A stretch of 8,118 bases of DNA from Aequorivita sp. (lineage in GTDB: Bacteria > Bacteroidota > Bacteroidia > Flavobacteriales > Flavobacteriaceae): assembly GCA_020435865.1 (NCBI GenBank), contig JAGQYZ010000067.1:1-8118 (forward strand), written 5' to 3'. Made by a program: the position numbers and the translations under genes. Of this stretch, positions 1 to 6,161 are shown piece by piece; the first letter of the stretch is position 1; every line of letters begins with the position of its first letter. The notes below the pieces were generated by a model. The model made no database searches. It was not told the origin of the DNA and saw only the letters and a program-made list of their open reading frames with translations.

Positions 1-152
1 TCCAAACTTACATTCCGCATCATATAAACAGTCAAAAAAGCGGCTATTTGGCTTTGGTTATATTTTCCTTCGGAAATATTCACCAAAACCGTTCTTGCTT
101 CTTCTTTTGAAAGTTGTTCGTGGTTTATCAATCTGTTTAAAATTTTTTTCAT
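1..152 (-). CDS. trpD: Anthranilate phosphoribosyltransferase TrpD, N-terminal part (runs off left edge)
   Basis: This open frame begins with ATG at 152-150, immediately after the trpG stop codon with no intervening base, and continues past the left edge, so only 50 codons are visible. TrpD transfers a phosphoribosyl group from PRPP to anthranilate, the second committed step of tryptophan synthesis, in the cytoplasm. The visible part matches the helical N-terminal domain of the family: MKKILNRLINHEQLSKEEA, then a GKYNQSQIAAFL segment and a YMMR turn, like the usual pattern in which a Q-x-AAFL helix is followed by a Met-Arg turn. The PRPP-binding glycine-rich loop lies outside the window. Position directly after trpE and trpG supports the call strongly. 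Family members are usually about 330 residues, so roughly 15 percent is present. Control should come from the attenuator upstream of trpE. Confidence 0.9.
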   Translation of the reverse strand, partial: MKKILNRLINHEQLSKEEARTVLVNISEGKYNQSQIAAFLTVYMMRNVSL

Positions 153-719
153 TTAGCTTTCAATCCAATTTTTAATAATCTGTTTGCCCATTGGGGTAAG
201 CACACTTTCGGGGTGGAATTGTACTCCGCAAATGTCATAAAGCTTGTGACGAAGGGACATAATCTGTCCGTTTTCATCCACGGAAGTGATTTCCAAAACC
301 TCTGGAAAATCTTCCTTGGAAACAACCCAACTGTGGTAGCGGCCTATTTCAAACTCTTTTTTAATTCCTTTGAAAAGTGGTTCATTTTCTGAAACTATTG
401 TTGCTTTTGTGGCAACCCCGTGAAAAACCTTGCTCAAGTTTTCCAACTTTCCACCAAAAACTTCCCCGATTGCTTGTTGCCCTAAACACACACCAAAAAT
501 TGGCTTTGAAGTTGCATATTTTTGAATCACTTCTTTTAGCAAACCCGCTTCGTCAGGAATTCCTGGACCGGGAGAAAGCAAAATTTTATCATAATCCTCT
601 ACTTCTTCCAAATAAAACTTATCGTTTCGCCTTACGGTTACCTCGCAATCCAGTTCCTCTAAATAGTGAACTAGATTGTACACAAAACTGTCATAATTAT
701 CTATTACCAATATTTTCAT
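153..719 (-). CDS. trpG: Anthranilate synthase glutamine amidotransferase component TrpG
   Basis: TrpG is a 188-residue class I glutamine amidotransferase that releases ammonia from glutamine and passes it to TrpE. Visible motifs are the N-terminal IDNYDSFVYNL, the oxyanion-loop SPGPG at about residues 49-53, the nucleophile elbow GVCLGQQ with Cys78, the HGV segment near residue 100 typical of the TrpG/PabA group, and the catalytic FHPES with His169 and Glu171. Length is normal for a stand-alone subunit. The gene begins two bases after the trpE stop and abuts trpD, so translation is probably coupled along the operon. TrpG and PabA are hard to separate by sequence, and one protein can serve both folate and tryptophan synthesis; the location makes TrpG the primary role. 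Confidence 0.96.
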   Translation of the reverse strand: MKILVIDNYDSFVYNLVHYLEELDCEVTVRRNDKFYLEEVEDYDKILLSPGPGIPDEAGLLKEVIQKYATSKPIFGVCLGQQAIGEVFGGKLENLSKVFHGVATKATIVSENEPLFKGIKKEFEIGRYHSWVVSKEDFPEVLEITSVDENGQIMSLRHKLYDICGVQFHPESVLTPMGKQIIKNWIES

Positions 720-721
720 AG

Positions 722-2119
722 TTATATACTTTCAGCTAATTCCAGTGCTTTTGTCAAAGCGCCCAATTTGTTATAAACTTCCTGTAATTCGTTTTCTTCA
801 TTGCTTTCCGAAACCACACCGGCGCCAGCTTGATAATGTAAAGTATGGTTTTTGCTTACAAAAGAACGTATAATAATGGCGTGATTAAAATTACCGCTGA
901 AATCCATAAAGCCAATCGCGCCACCGTAAAATTCGCGACTACGGTTTTCGTATTTTTCCAACAATTGCAGCGCTTTGTGTTTTGGAGCGCCACTCAAAGT
1001 TCCCGCTGGAAACGTGTCAGCAACAATTTGCATCGTTGAGGTTTTCGGATTTTTAGTTGCTGTAACTTTACTAACCAAATGAATAACGTGCGAAAAAAAT
1101 TGGACTTCCCTATATGTTTCAATTTTTACATTTGCTCCGTGGCGACTTAAATCATTTCGTGCCAAGTCAACAAGCATCACGTGTTCGCTATTTTCTTTTT
1201 TGTCCTCTGAAAGTTTTTTGGCTAGCTCGGCATCCTGTTCGTCATTTCCGGTACGTTTAAAAGTTCCGGCTATTGGATGGATCTCGGCCCGATTTCCTTT
1301 TACGACTAATTGCGCTTCGGGCGAACTTCCGAAGATTTTAAAATTTCCATAATCAAAATAAAACAGATAGGGTGAAGGATTTACGCTACGCAAAGCCCTG
1401 TAAACATTGAATTCGTCACCCGTAAATTTTTGCGAAAAACGTTTGCTTGGCACAATTTGGAACACATCGCCTCGCTGGCAATGTTCTTTGCATTTTCGCA
1501 CTAATGCCTTAAAATCTTCATCATTCAAATTTGTTGTTCGCTCACCATTTCTTTCAAAAGAATATTCGGCAAAGCTCTTAGACTTTAAAATCTGTTCAAT
1601 CTGTGGAATGTTATTTTTCGCTTCAAAAGTATGCGCAAAAATATAGGCTTCGTTATTAAAGTGGTTTATCGCAATTATATTTTGATAAACCGCATAGTAC
1701 AAATCGGGTATTTCAAGATTCTCTTCTTTTTTGTGAAGTTCAATATCTTCAAAATATCGCACCGCATCAAAAGCCATAAAGCCAAAAAGGCCATTATTTA
1801 TAAACTTAAAATTGCTTTCTTCCGAAGAAAAAGAAGAGGCAAATTCATCTAAAACTTTTGGGACATTTATGCTTTTAGAAATCCTGGTTTCAAGACTTTT
1901 CCCATCAGGAAAATGCTGAATAATGATTTCTTTCTCAACTTTTAATGAAGCAATCGGGTTAAAGCAGATGTAGCTGAAGCTATTGTCGTTGGCGTGATAG
2001 TCACTGCTTTCCAGCAAAAGACTATTGGGGAATCTATCGCGCAAGCGCAAATACACCGAAACTGGCGTAAGTGTGTCTGCCAGTAGTTTTTTTGAATATG
2101 TTTTTAAGCTGTATTTCAT
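722..2119 (-). CDS. trpE: Anthranilate synthase component I TrpE
   Basis: TrpE converts chorismate to anthranilate using ammonia from TrpG, the first step of tryptophan synthesis. The protein is 465 residues from the chosen start. The N-terminal domain carries an LLES motif at about residues 35-38, the site associated with feedback binding of tryptophan in this family. The chorismate-binding domain shows QIVPSKRF (221-228), HPIAGT (281-286), EHVMLVDLARND (312-323), AGTLSGAPK (372-380), YGGAIGF (398-404) and YQAGAGVV (429-436), all intact. The frame is open to an ATG at 2167, but that codon lies inside the attenuator terminator stem and its extra 16 residues (MSITTSLFLLHNLKNR) look unlike TrpE. 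The ATG at 2119, opening MKYSLKTYSKKLLADTLTPV, matches the family start and lies 22 bases downstream of the terminator. The gene is first in the operon and is controlled by that attenuator. Confidence 0.95.
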   Translation of the reverse strand: MKYSLKTYSKKLLADTLTPVSVYLRLRDRFPNSLLLESSDYHANDNSFSYICFNPIASLKVEKEIIIQHFPDGKSLETRISKSINVPKVLDEFASSFSSEESNFKFINNGLFGFMAFDAVRYFEDIELHKKEENLEIPDLYYAVYQNIIAINHFNNEAYIFAHTFEAKNNIPQIEQILKSKSFAEYSFERNGERTTNLNDEDFKALVRKCKEHCQRGDVFQIVPSKRFSQKFTGDEFNVYRALRSVNPSPYLFYFDYGNFKIFGSSPEAQLVVKGNRAEIHPIAGTFKRTGNDEQDAELAKKLSEDKKENSEHVMLVDLARNDLSRHGANVKIETYREVQFFSHVIHLVSKVTATKNPKTSTMQIVADTFPAGTLSGAPKHKALQLLEKYENRSREFYGGAIGFMDFSGNFNHAIIIRSFVSKNHTLHYQAGAGVVSESNEENELQEVYNKLGALTKALELAESI

Positions 2120-2141
2120 TCTGTTTTTCAAATTATGCAAT

Positions 2142-2174
2142 AAAAAAAGGCTTGTCGTGATTGACAAGCCTTTT
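2142..2174 (-). terminator. trp attenuator intrinsic terminator (3:4 hairpin)
   Basis: On the minus strand a perfect 12-bp stem is formed by AAAAGGCTTGTC (2174-2163) and GACAAGCCTTTT (2156-2145), with the 6-base loop AATCAC, followed by more T residues to 2142 (seven consecutive T in all). It lies between trpL and trpE, so it would stop transcription before the structural genes when tryptophan is plentiful. Confidence 0.93.
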
Positions 2175-2240
2175 CGTATATTTTATACTATAGGTGTTCC
2201 GCTCACGAGATTTTCCGTAAGTTTTTCCACCACCAAGTAT
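2164..2240 (-). promoter_or_regulatory. trp attenuator: alternative 1:2 and 2:3 pairings
   Basis: Two competing structures can be drawn upstream of the terminator. In the 1:2 form, ATACT (2240-2236) and GGTG (2234-2231), which cover the first Trp codons, pair with AGTAT (2189-2185) and CACC (2196-2193). In the 2:3 antiterminator, GTATA (2188-2184) pairs with TATAC (2180-2176) across an AAA loop. After a small internal loop, ACACCT (2197-2192) pairs with AGG (2171-2169) and TGT (2166-2164), with a two-base bulge. The 2:3 form takes up most of the terminator 5' arm. A ribosome stalled on the Trp codons frees segment 2 and favours antitermination; one at the stop codon covers segment 2 and allows termination. 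Pairings were found by eye; energies were not computed. Confidence 0.75.
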
Positions 2241-2259
2241 TTTGCGTAAATGTGTTCAT
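2203..2259 (-). CDS. trpL: trp operon leader peptide TrpL with three tandem Trp codons
   Basis: This short gene encodes MNTFTQNTWWWKNLRKIS followed by TGA. Residues 9-11 are three consecutive TGG codons at 2235-2227. A run of three Trp codons in an 18-residue peptide just upstream of trpE, and just before a strong intrinsic terminator, is the signature of a ribosome-mediated trp attenuator. The peptide has no expected function of its own; its translation measures charged tRNA-Trp. The stop codon at 2205-2203 lies six bases before the start of the segment proposed to pair in the antiterminator, so a ribosome that reaches the stop would mask that segment. The start codon lies only 11 bases after the -7 promoter element, so the transcript probably has a very short 5' untranslated stretch. 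Confidence 0.9.
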   Translation of the reverse strand: MNTFTQNTWWWKNLRKIS

Positions 2260-2270
2260 TGTTTCGAGTT

Positions 2271-2278
2271 CAAAGATA
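2271..2278 (-). promoter_or_regulatory. Candidate trp operon promoter -7 element
   Basis: On the minus strand TATCTTTG matches the Bacteroidota -7 consensus TAnnTTTG exactly. It lies 11 bases before the trpL start codon, so transcription should begin near 2264-2266. No convincing -33 element was found in the AT-rich stretch upstream. Confidence 0.6.
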
Positions 2279-2392
2279 GAATTTTTTTTAAAATAATTTT
2301 CTTCATTGCACTTCTTTAAAATTATATAATTTGAATATTAATCAAACGTTAATTAATGTATAGAAATGATTGTGTTTCAATATTTTTAGCGA

Positions 2393-2950
2393 ATGAAATT
2401 ATTGTCAATTATACTTTATGTTTTTTTATTTCAAAGTTGCGCCGATAAAAAAGCGGATTTAAAAATAAATGAAACTGTTTCAGAAATAGCAATTAAGGAA
2501 AATCTTTCAAAAGGAAATCAATTTGAAAATACTAAAATTGCTTCTCTAAATTTTGAAGCACTTCAGCAAAAATTTTTTCAAAAGAAAACGGATTCTATTT
2601 ACATTATAAATTTTTGGGCTACGTGGTGCAAACCTTGCGTAAAAGAACTTCCGGCTTTTGAAAAAATTGCTTCAGATTATTCTAATAAAAAAGTGAAAGT
2701 GCTTTTGGTAAGTCTTGATTTTCCCGATAAAATTGAAACGCAAGTAGTGCCTTTCATGAAAAATAATAATATTAAATCCGAAGTGGTCTTGTTGGACGAT
2801 GCAGATGCTAACAGTTGGATTCCGAAAGTTTCGCCAGAATGGAGCGGTGCAATTCCAGCGACGATTATTTACAAAAAAGAGAACCGAAAATTTTACGAGC
2901 GGTCGTTTACTTTTGAGGAACTTGAGAGTGAATTAAAAATATTTCTATAA
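2393..2950 (+). CDS. TlpA/ResA-like thioredoxin-fold lipoprotein
   Basis: This 185-residue protein is predicted to be an exported thiol-disulfide oxidoreductase. The N-terminus is a short hydrophobic signal ending in a lipobox (LFQSC, Cys16), so it is probably a lipid-anchored envelope protein. The thioredoxin fold shows INFWATWCKPCVKELPAF with the active-site pair Cys79 and Cys82, and a later IPATIIY strand whose Pro155 would be the cis-proline beside the active site. TlpA/ResA-type proteins reduce disulfides of exported proteins, for instance in cytochrome c maturation; the actual substrate is not visible here. The gene is followed after 11 bases by a second redox lipoprotein, so the two are likely co-transcribed. 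It is divergent from the trp operon, and their promoters share the 2260-2392 gap. The ATG at 2393 places the signal peptide normally. Confidence 0.88.
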   Translation: MKLLSIILYVFLFQSCADKKADLKINETVSEIAIKENLSKGNQFENTKIASLNFEALQQKFFQKKTDSIYIINFWATWCKPCVKELPAFEKIASDYSNKKVKVLLVSLDFPDKIETQVVPFMKNNNIKSEVVLLDDADANSWIPKVSPEWSGAIPATIIYKKENRKFYERSFTFEELESELKIFL

Positions 2951-2961
2951 ATATACATACT

Positions 2962-3648
2962 ATGAAAACTAAAAACATTTTTATCGGTTTGTCATTATTA
3001 GCTATTGCAATCATCACTTTGGGTAGTTGCAAAAACGAACAACGCAAAGTCAATGATGAAGTTGCAATTAATGAAAGTTCAACAAAAACAATTCTTGAAA
3101 AGCCTGTTTTAAAAGGCTACGCTATTGGCGACGAAGCAACTGATTTTAAACTGAAAGATGTGAACGGTAAAATGGTCTCGCTTTCTGATTATAAAGATGC
3201 AAAAGGATTTATTGTGATTTTTACCTGCAACACCTGTCCGTTTGCAGTTGCAAGTGAAGAAAGGATTGTTGCTTTGGATAAGGAATTCAAACCGAAAGGC
3301 TATCCCGTGATTGCCATAAATCCAAACAATCCAGAGGTTCAGCCAGACGACACATTCGTGTTGATGCAGGAAAAAGCAAAAGAAGCTGGTTTTACTTTCC
3401 CATATCTATTTGATGAAAGTCAAACGGTTTATGCAAAATATGGTGCTACCAAAACGCCACATGTTTATTTGCTTCAAAAGGAAGATGGAAAAAATATAGT
3501 GAAATACATTGGCGCCATTGATGATAATGTGCGTAATGCTTCTGCAGTGAAAGATCGATTTTTGGCAAATGCGGTGAATGAACTTTTGGAAGGAAAAGAA
3601 ATAACAGTGAAAGAAACTAAAGCTATTGGTTGTTCTGTGAAGCAGTAA
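2962..3648 (+). CDS. Peroxiredoxin-like thioredoxin-family lipoprotein (PRX_like1 type)
   Basis: This 228-residue protein has a lipoprotein signal (LGSC, Cys23), a linker, and a redoxin domain starting near residue 52. Visible motifs are FKLKDVNGKMVSLSDYK, the VIFTCNTCPFAVASEERI active-site region with Cys89 and Cys92, and KTPHVYLL with Pro166 as the probable cis-proline. The CxxCP arrangement and the conserved-looking C-terminal IGCSVK (Cys225) resemble the AhpC/TSA-like subgroup often named PRX_like1. Such proteins are thought to act as thiol reductases or peroxidases, but their physiological substrate is poorly defined. The gene lies 11 bases after the TlpA-like gene and is followed by a strong terminator, so it closes a two-gene unit. 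The lipid anchor places it in the envelope, where it could exchange electrons with the upstream protein; that partnership is inferred. Confidence 0.85.
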   Translation: MKTKNIFIGLSLLAIAIITLGSCKNEQRKVNDEVAINESSTKTILEKPVLKGYAIGDEATDFKLKDVNGKMVSLSDYKDAKGFIVIFTCNTCPFAVASEERIVALDKEFKPKGYPVIAINPNNPEVQPDDTFVLMQEKAKEAGFTFPYLFDESQTVYAKYGATKTPHVYLLQKEDGKNIVKYIGAIDDNVRNASAVKDRFLANAVNELLEGKEITVKETKAIGCSVKQ

Positions 3649-3668
3649 AAAAATCAGAAAATTAATTT

Positions 3669-3701
3669 AAAAACCGAAAACGTTTTGTTTTCGGTTTTTT
3701 T
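3669..3701 (+). terminator. Intrinsic terminator after the redox lipoprotein pair
   Basis: A perfect 13-bp stem is formed by AAAAACCGAAAAC (3669-3681) and GTTTTCGGTTTTT (3687-3699) with a 5-base loop, followed by further T residues. It lies 20 bases after the peroxiredoxin-like gene. The A-rich and T-rich flanks mean it could work to some extent on the minus strand too, but no minus-strand gene ends here. Confidence 0.9.
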
Positions 3702-3747
3702 ATGAATAAACCCTTCGCATTTATTATTTTTACAAAAAAATTTAGAT

Positions 3748-4059
3748 ATGGCAGACTTGACCCAACAGCAGTGGCGCGAAAAATTAGAAAAAGATACAAA
3801 TGCTATTATTTTAGATGTGCGCACCGATGCTGAATTTGACGAAGGTTACATTCCAGGGGCTTTGCATATGGACGTTCAGAATACCGCTCAGTTTTATGAA
3901 AAAGCCAAAGGTTTAGACACTTCAAAAAATTATTATATCTATTGTCGTTCTGGAGGTAGAAGTGGGTATGCTTGCGCATTATTCAATTCCTTGGGAATAA
4001 AAAACACTTACAATCTTATGGGTGGAATTATGGAATGGCAAGGCGAAACAATTAATTAA
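3748..4059 (+). CDS. Single-domain rhodanese-like protein, cytoplasmic
   Basis: This 103-residue protein is a stand-alone rhodanese domain with no signal peptide, so it should be cytoplasmic. Visible motifs are IILDVRTDAEFDEGYIPGA (about residues 20-38), the active-site loop YCRSGGRSG with Cys66, and the closing NLMGGIMEWQG. The six-residue CRSGGR loop fits sulfurtransferases, which carry a persulfide on the cysteine and pass it to an acceptor such as a thiol or cyanide; the true acceptor cannot be told from sequence. A second rhodanese follows after 14 bases and carries a lipoprotein signal, so this is a cytoplasm and envelope pair. The gene lies after a strong terminator, so it should have its own promoter in 3702-3747. 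Confidence 0.9.
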   Translation: MADLTQQQWREKLEKDTNAIILDVRTDAEFDEGYIPGALHMDVQNTAQFYEKAKGLDTSKNYYIYCRSGGRSGYACALFNSLGIKNTYNLMGGIMEWQGETIN

Positions 4060-4073
4060 AAATCATAAAAAAA

Positions 4074-4472
4074 ATGAAAAAACTATCGATACTTTTTGGA
4101 CTTACTGTTATCCTTTTTTTTACAGCTTGTAAAGATAAAAGTGTAGCTCAGCAAATAAATGTTTTGACTCCGCAAGAGTTTCATGATGCATTGGCAGGCA
4201 AGAAGGATGCTCAATTGGTTGATGTTCGCACTCCTGAAGAATTTGCAGAAGGACATCTTGAAAATGCCCAAAACATCAATGTTTTGGAAACCAATTTTAT
4301 TACCGAAGCAGAAAAATTGAATCTAGAGAAACCTATTTATATTTATTGCCGAAGCGGGAAAAGAAGTGCCAAAGCAGCCTTGATTCTAAAAGATGTTGGC
4401 TTTAAGGAAATCTATGATATGAAAGGTGGTTACCTGCATTGGGAAGAGGAAGGTCTTCAATCAAAGAATTAG
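4074..4472 (+). CDS. Rhodanese-like lipoprotein
   Basis: This 132-residue protein has a lipoprotein signal (FFTAC, Cys19), placing it on the periplasmic side of a membrane. The rhodanese domain shows QLVDVRTPEEFAEGHLENAQNI (about 47-68), the active-site loop YCRSGKRSAKAA with Cys92, and the closing DMKGGYLHWEEEG. All catalytic-loop positions look intact, so sulfurtransfer or persulfide binding is plausible; the acceptor is unknown. It is probably co-transcribed with the cytoplasmic rhodanese 14 bases upstream. Its stop codon lies only two bases from the stop codon of the convergent DUF3570 gene, leaving no room for a terminator between them. Confidence 0.9.
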   Translation: MKKLSILFGLTVILFFTACKDKSVAQQINVLTPQEFHDALAGKKDAQLVDVRTPEEFAEGHLENAQNINVLETNFITEAEKLNLEKPIYIYCRSGKRSAKAALILKDVGFKEIYDMKGGYLHWEEEGLQSKN

Positions 4473-4474
4473 GT

Positions 4475-5926
4475 TTAATCTCCCAAAAATTTAATTCCTA
4501 GCGAAATTATATTTGCACTTAAACCGGTATCTCGTTTATAATTGGCATACTTTAGGTCAATACTTTTGAGTCCAAAATTGAATAGGTGGAACTTCGTGAA
4601 AATATCTGTATAGTTTACCCCAAAACCAAACTGGTTGGCACTAAACTTTGACAAATCATAATCTGAAGTATAAAATTCATAGGTAGATAATGCCACATCA
4701 TAGGGATAAAAATAATCTGCTGCGGTTTGGCTGTAATAGCGATAGCTAGGATACAATGTAAATTTATCAGCGATTTTTATAGGTATTTCAATGCTTGCCG
4801 TATTTGATTTTATCCCCCAATCATCAGTGTAGTAGCGATAGTAGGTGCGTACTGTAAATGTTTCATTTAAAAAATAATTGAAACGAATTCCGATAGGGAT
4901 TTTTAGTCTGGAACTTGGAAGCCTTTCAATATCATCAGCCAAATGAAATACATTTTTATTGCTTGTTGATGTATAATTAGGGATACTTTCTGGATTGCCA
5001 ATATAATAGTTAGGAATATCAGCAAAATAGACACGTTGCATAGGGTTTGCCAACCAACCTTGTTGCTTAACAACATCAAGAAATATAGAAAATTGTGCGT
5101 TTTTACTTAAAATTTGCGAAAGACTAAATGATGCCGAATAAGAATTTCTTGATTTATTATTGATTAAACCAAAACCATTAATTGGATGCCAATTTGTACT
5201 TTCATTTCCGTTTTGATCCCAAATGGTTACTCCATTAAAAAAACCAGAATTTAAGTTTCCATTTACCTCTTCGTAAGATTTTAATTCTGTGGGATATACC
5301 GGTTTCCAGGTGTCCAAATAAACCTTGGCACTAAAACCTAGTGTTGTGTTTTTTTCGTTTAAAAGCTTTGTAAGGCCACCACCAAAACCAACGGAGGAAT
5401 AGTCAAATTCATTGGCAAATGATATATCTGCGTTCCAAATTGTATTTCTATTATCTGAACTGTGTGAATAATCAGCATTCAAACCCGCCCAAGTATCTTG
5501 TCTTGAGGCTCCCGATGATGCTACCCAAGGACTGCCTATTGGCCCACTGTAAACATTAGTTTTATCATCATCGCCACCGCCACCACCGCCCGATGAAGCT
5601 CCAGAAGACGAACCTTGTCTAATATCAAAAGGATTTAAATTACTGGAAGAAGCTGATGTATAGGTTGAAATTCCTGCATCTACCGTTAAAACGTCATCAT
5701 CATTTAAGGGAATGGTTACTACTATTGTTGGTGTAAAATCTGTTATATGCTCATCACCAATTCCTCCTGTAACCGCTGCGTTTTCGCCATTTTGCACATA
5801 ATAGCTGGTTAAAAAATCTACTTCGGTGTTTTCTAAAACACGTTTTTTATAAACAGAGGTAGAATCCTTCTGTGCAGCCATTCTTCCGAAGAAAGAAATT
5901 GCAGCGATGAAACATATTTTTTTCAT
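4475..5926 (-). CDS. DUF3570-type predicted outer-membrane beta-barrel protein
   Basis: This 483-residue protein has a Sec signal peptide (about 1-18, ending MAA before QKD) and then alternating, aromatic-rich strands typical of a beta-barrel. Examples are the FTLYPSYRYYSQTAADYF and FTVRTYYRYYTDDWGI segments and a C-terminal SIDLKYANYKRDTGLSANIISLGIKF stretch (quoted only as SIDLKYANYKRDTGLSANII). From memory of family layout this matches DUF3570, whose function is not known. Near the N-terminus a flexible stretch holds two SGAS motifs (about residues 108-111 and 138-141) around a run of six Gly and three Asp (113-121). These resemble the (S/T)GA(S/T) acceptor motif of ApbE flavin transferases. 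The mature protein has no cysteine. It is last in the operon with the thioredoxin, apbE and the DUF4266 gene, starting 22 bases after the latter. Barrel topology is inferred, not computed. Confidence 0.8.
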   Translation of the reverse strand: MKKICFIAAISFFGRMAAQKDSTSVYKKRVLENTEVDFLTSYYVQNGENAAVTGGIGDEHITDFTPTIVVTIPLNDDDVLTVDAGISTYTSASSSNLNPFDIRQGSSSGASSGGGGGGDDDKTNVYSGPIGSPWVASSGASRQDTWAGLNADYSHSSDNRNTIWNADISFANEFDYSSVGFGGGLTKLLNEKNTTLGFSAKVYLDTWKPVYPTELKSYEEVNGNLNSGFFNGVTIWDQNGNESTNWHPINGFGLINNKSRNSYSASFSLSQILSKNAQFSIFLDVVKQQGWLANPMQRVYFADIPNYYIGNPESIPNYTSTSNKNVFHLADDIERLPSSRLKIPIGIRFNYFLNETFTVRTYYRYYTDDWGIKSNTASIEIPIKIADKFTLYPSYRYYSQTAADYFYPYDVALSTYEFYTSDYDLSKFSANQFGFGVNYTDIFTKFHLFNFGLKSIDLKYANYKRDTGLSANIISLGIKFLGD

Positions 5927-5948
5927 AATCCTTTATTTTTTATTTTCA

Positions 5949-6161
5949 TCAGTTACAGCCACAGCCTCCACCAGATTTTCCGCCATTGGCGCCCGAGGCT
6001 CCTTCTCTATATACCTGAAAATTGGTTTCAAACTTGTCCACTTTTTTTTGGCTCAAAGCCATATCTGGATCGTTCAGGTTTACTTTTTCATATTCCTTAA
6101 CTACAGTGCAGGAGCTAAAGGATGTTATAAGAATCACAATAAACAATGCTTTTTGTATCAT
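5949..6161 (-). CDS. DUF4266-type small lipoprotein with C-terminal GGGCGCN
   Basis: This 70-residue protein has a lipoprotein signal (SFSSC, Cys18), a charged middle (VNLNDPDMALSQKKVDKFE) and a glycine-rich tail: REGASGANGGKSGGGCGCN. The tail ends with the pair Cys67 and Cys69, the only cysteines apart from the lipobox. The layout, including an early Asp-Pro, a Tyr-Arg-Glu step and the GGGCGCN end, matches what I recall of DUF4266, a family without assigned function. The ATG overlaps the apbE stop codon by four bases (ATGA), so translation is coupled, which argues for a functional link with the flavin transferase. Possible roles are a metal site, a redox dithiol, a peptide modified on its tail, or a flavin acceptor through the GAS at 54-56. 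None can be settled by reading. Confidence 0.82.
   Translation of the reverse strand: MIQKALFIVILITSFSSCTVVKEYEKVNLNDPDMALSQKKVDKFETNFQVYREGASGANGGKSGGGCGCN

Noticed and set aside
2338..2358. Overlapping palindromes ATTAAT, AACGTT and TTAATTAA in the gap between trpL and the TlpA-like gene
   Set aside because: Short palindromes of A and T are expected by chance in this AT-rich gap, and no repeated or longer symmetric operator is visible.
2381..2388. TATTTTTA just before the TlpA-like gene as a -7 promoter element
   Set aside because: It differs from TAnnTTTG at the last base, has no -33 partner at the right distance, and would start transcription at or inside the ATG at 2393.
3725..3732. 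TATTTTTA upstream of the first rhodanese as a -7 promoter element
   Set aside because: The gene must have a promoter here because a terminator precedes it, but the match is imperfect in very AT-rich sequence and no -33 element is seen, so the exact site is not supported.
4083..4271. Minus-strand open frame of 62 codons inside the rhodanese lipoprotein gene
   Set aside because: It is wholly covered by an intact rhodanese gene on the plus strand and shows no domain of its own.
5949..6161. DUF4266 protein as a typical RiPP precursor
   Set aside because: The glycine and cysteine tail looks similar, but it has a lipoprotein signal and no peptide-modifying enzyme, such as a radical SAM or cyclodehydratase, nor a dedicated exporter is encoded nearby.
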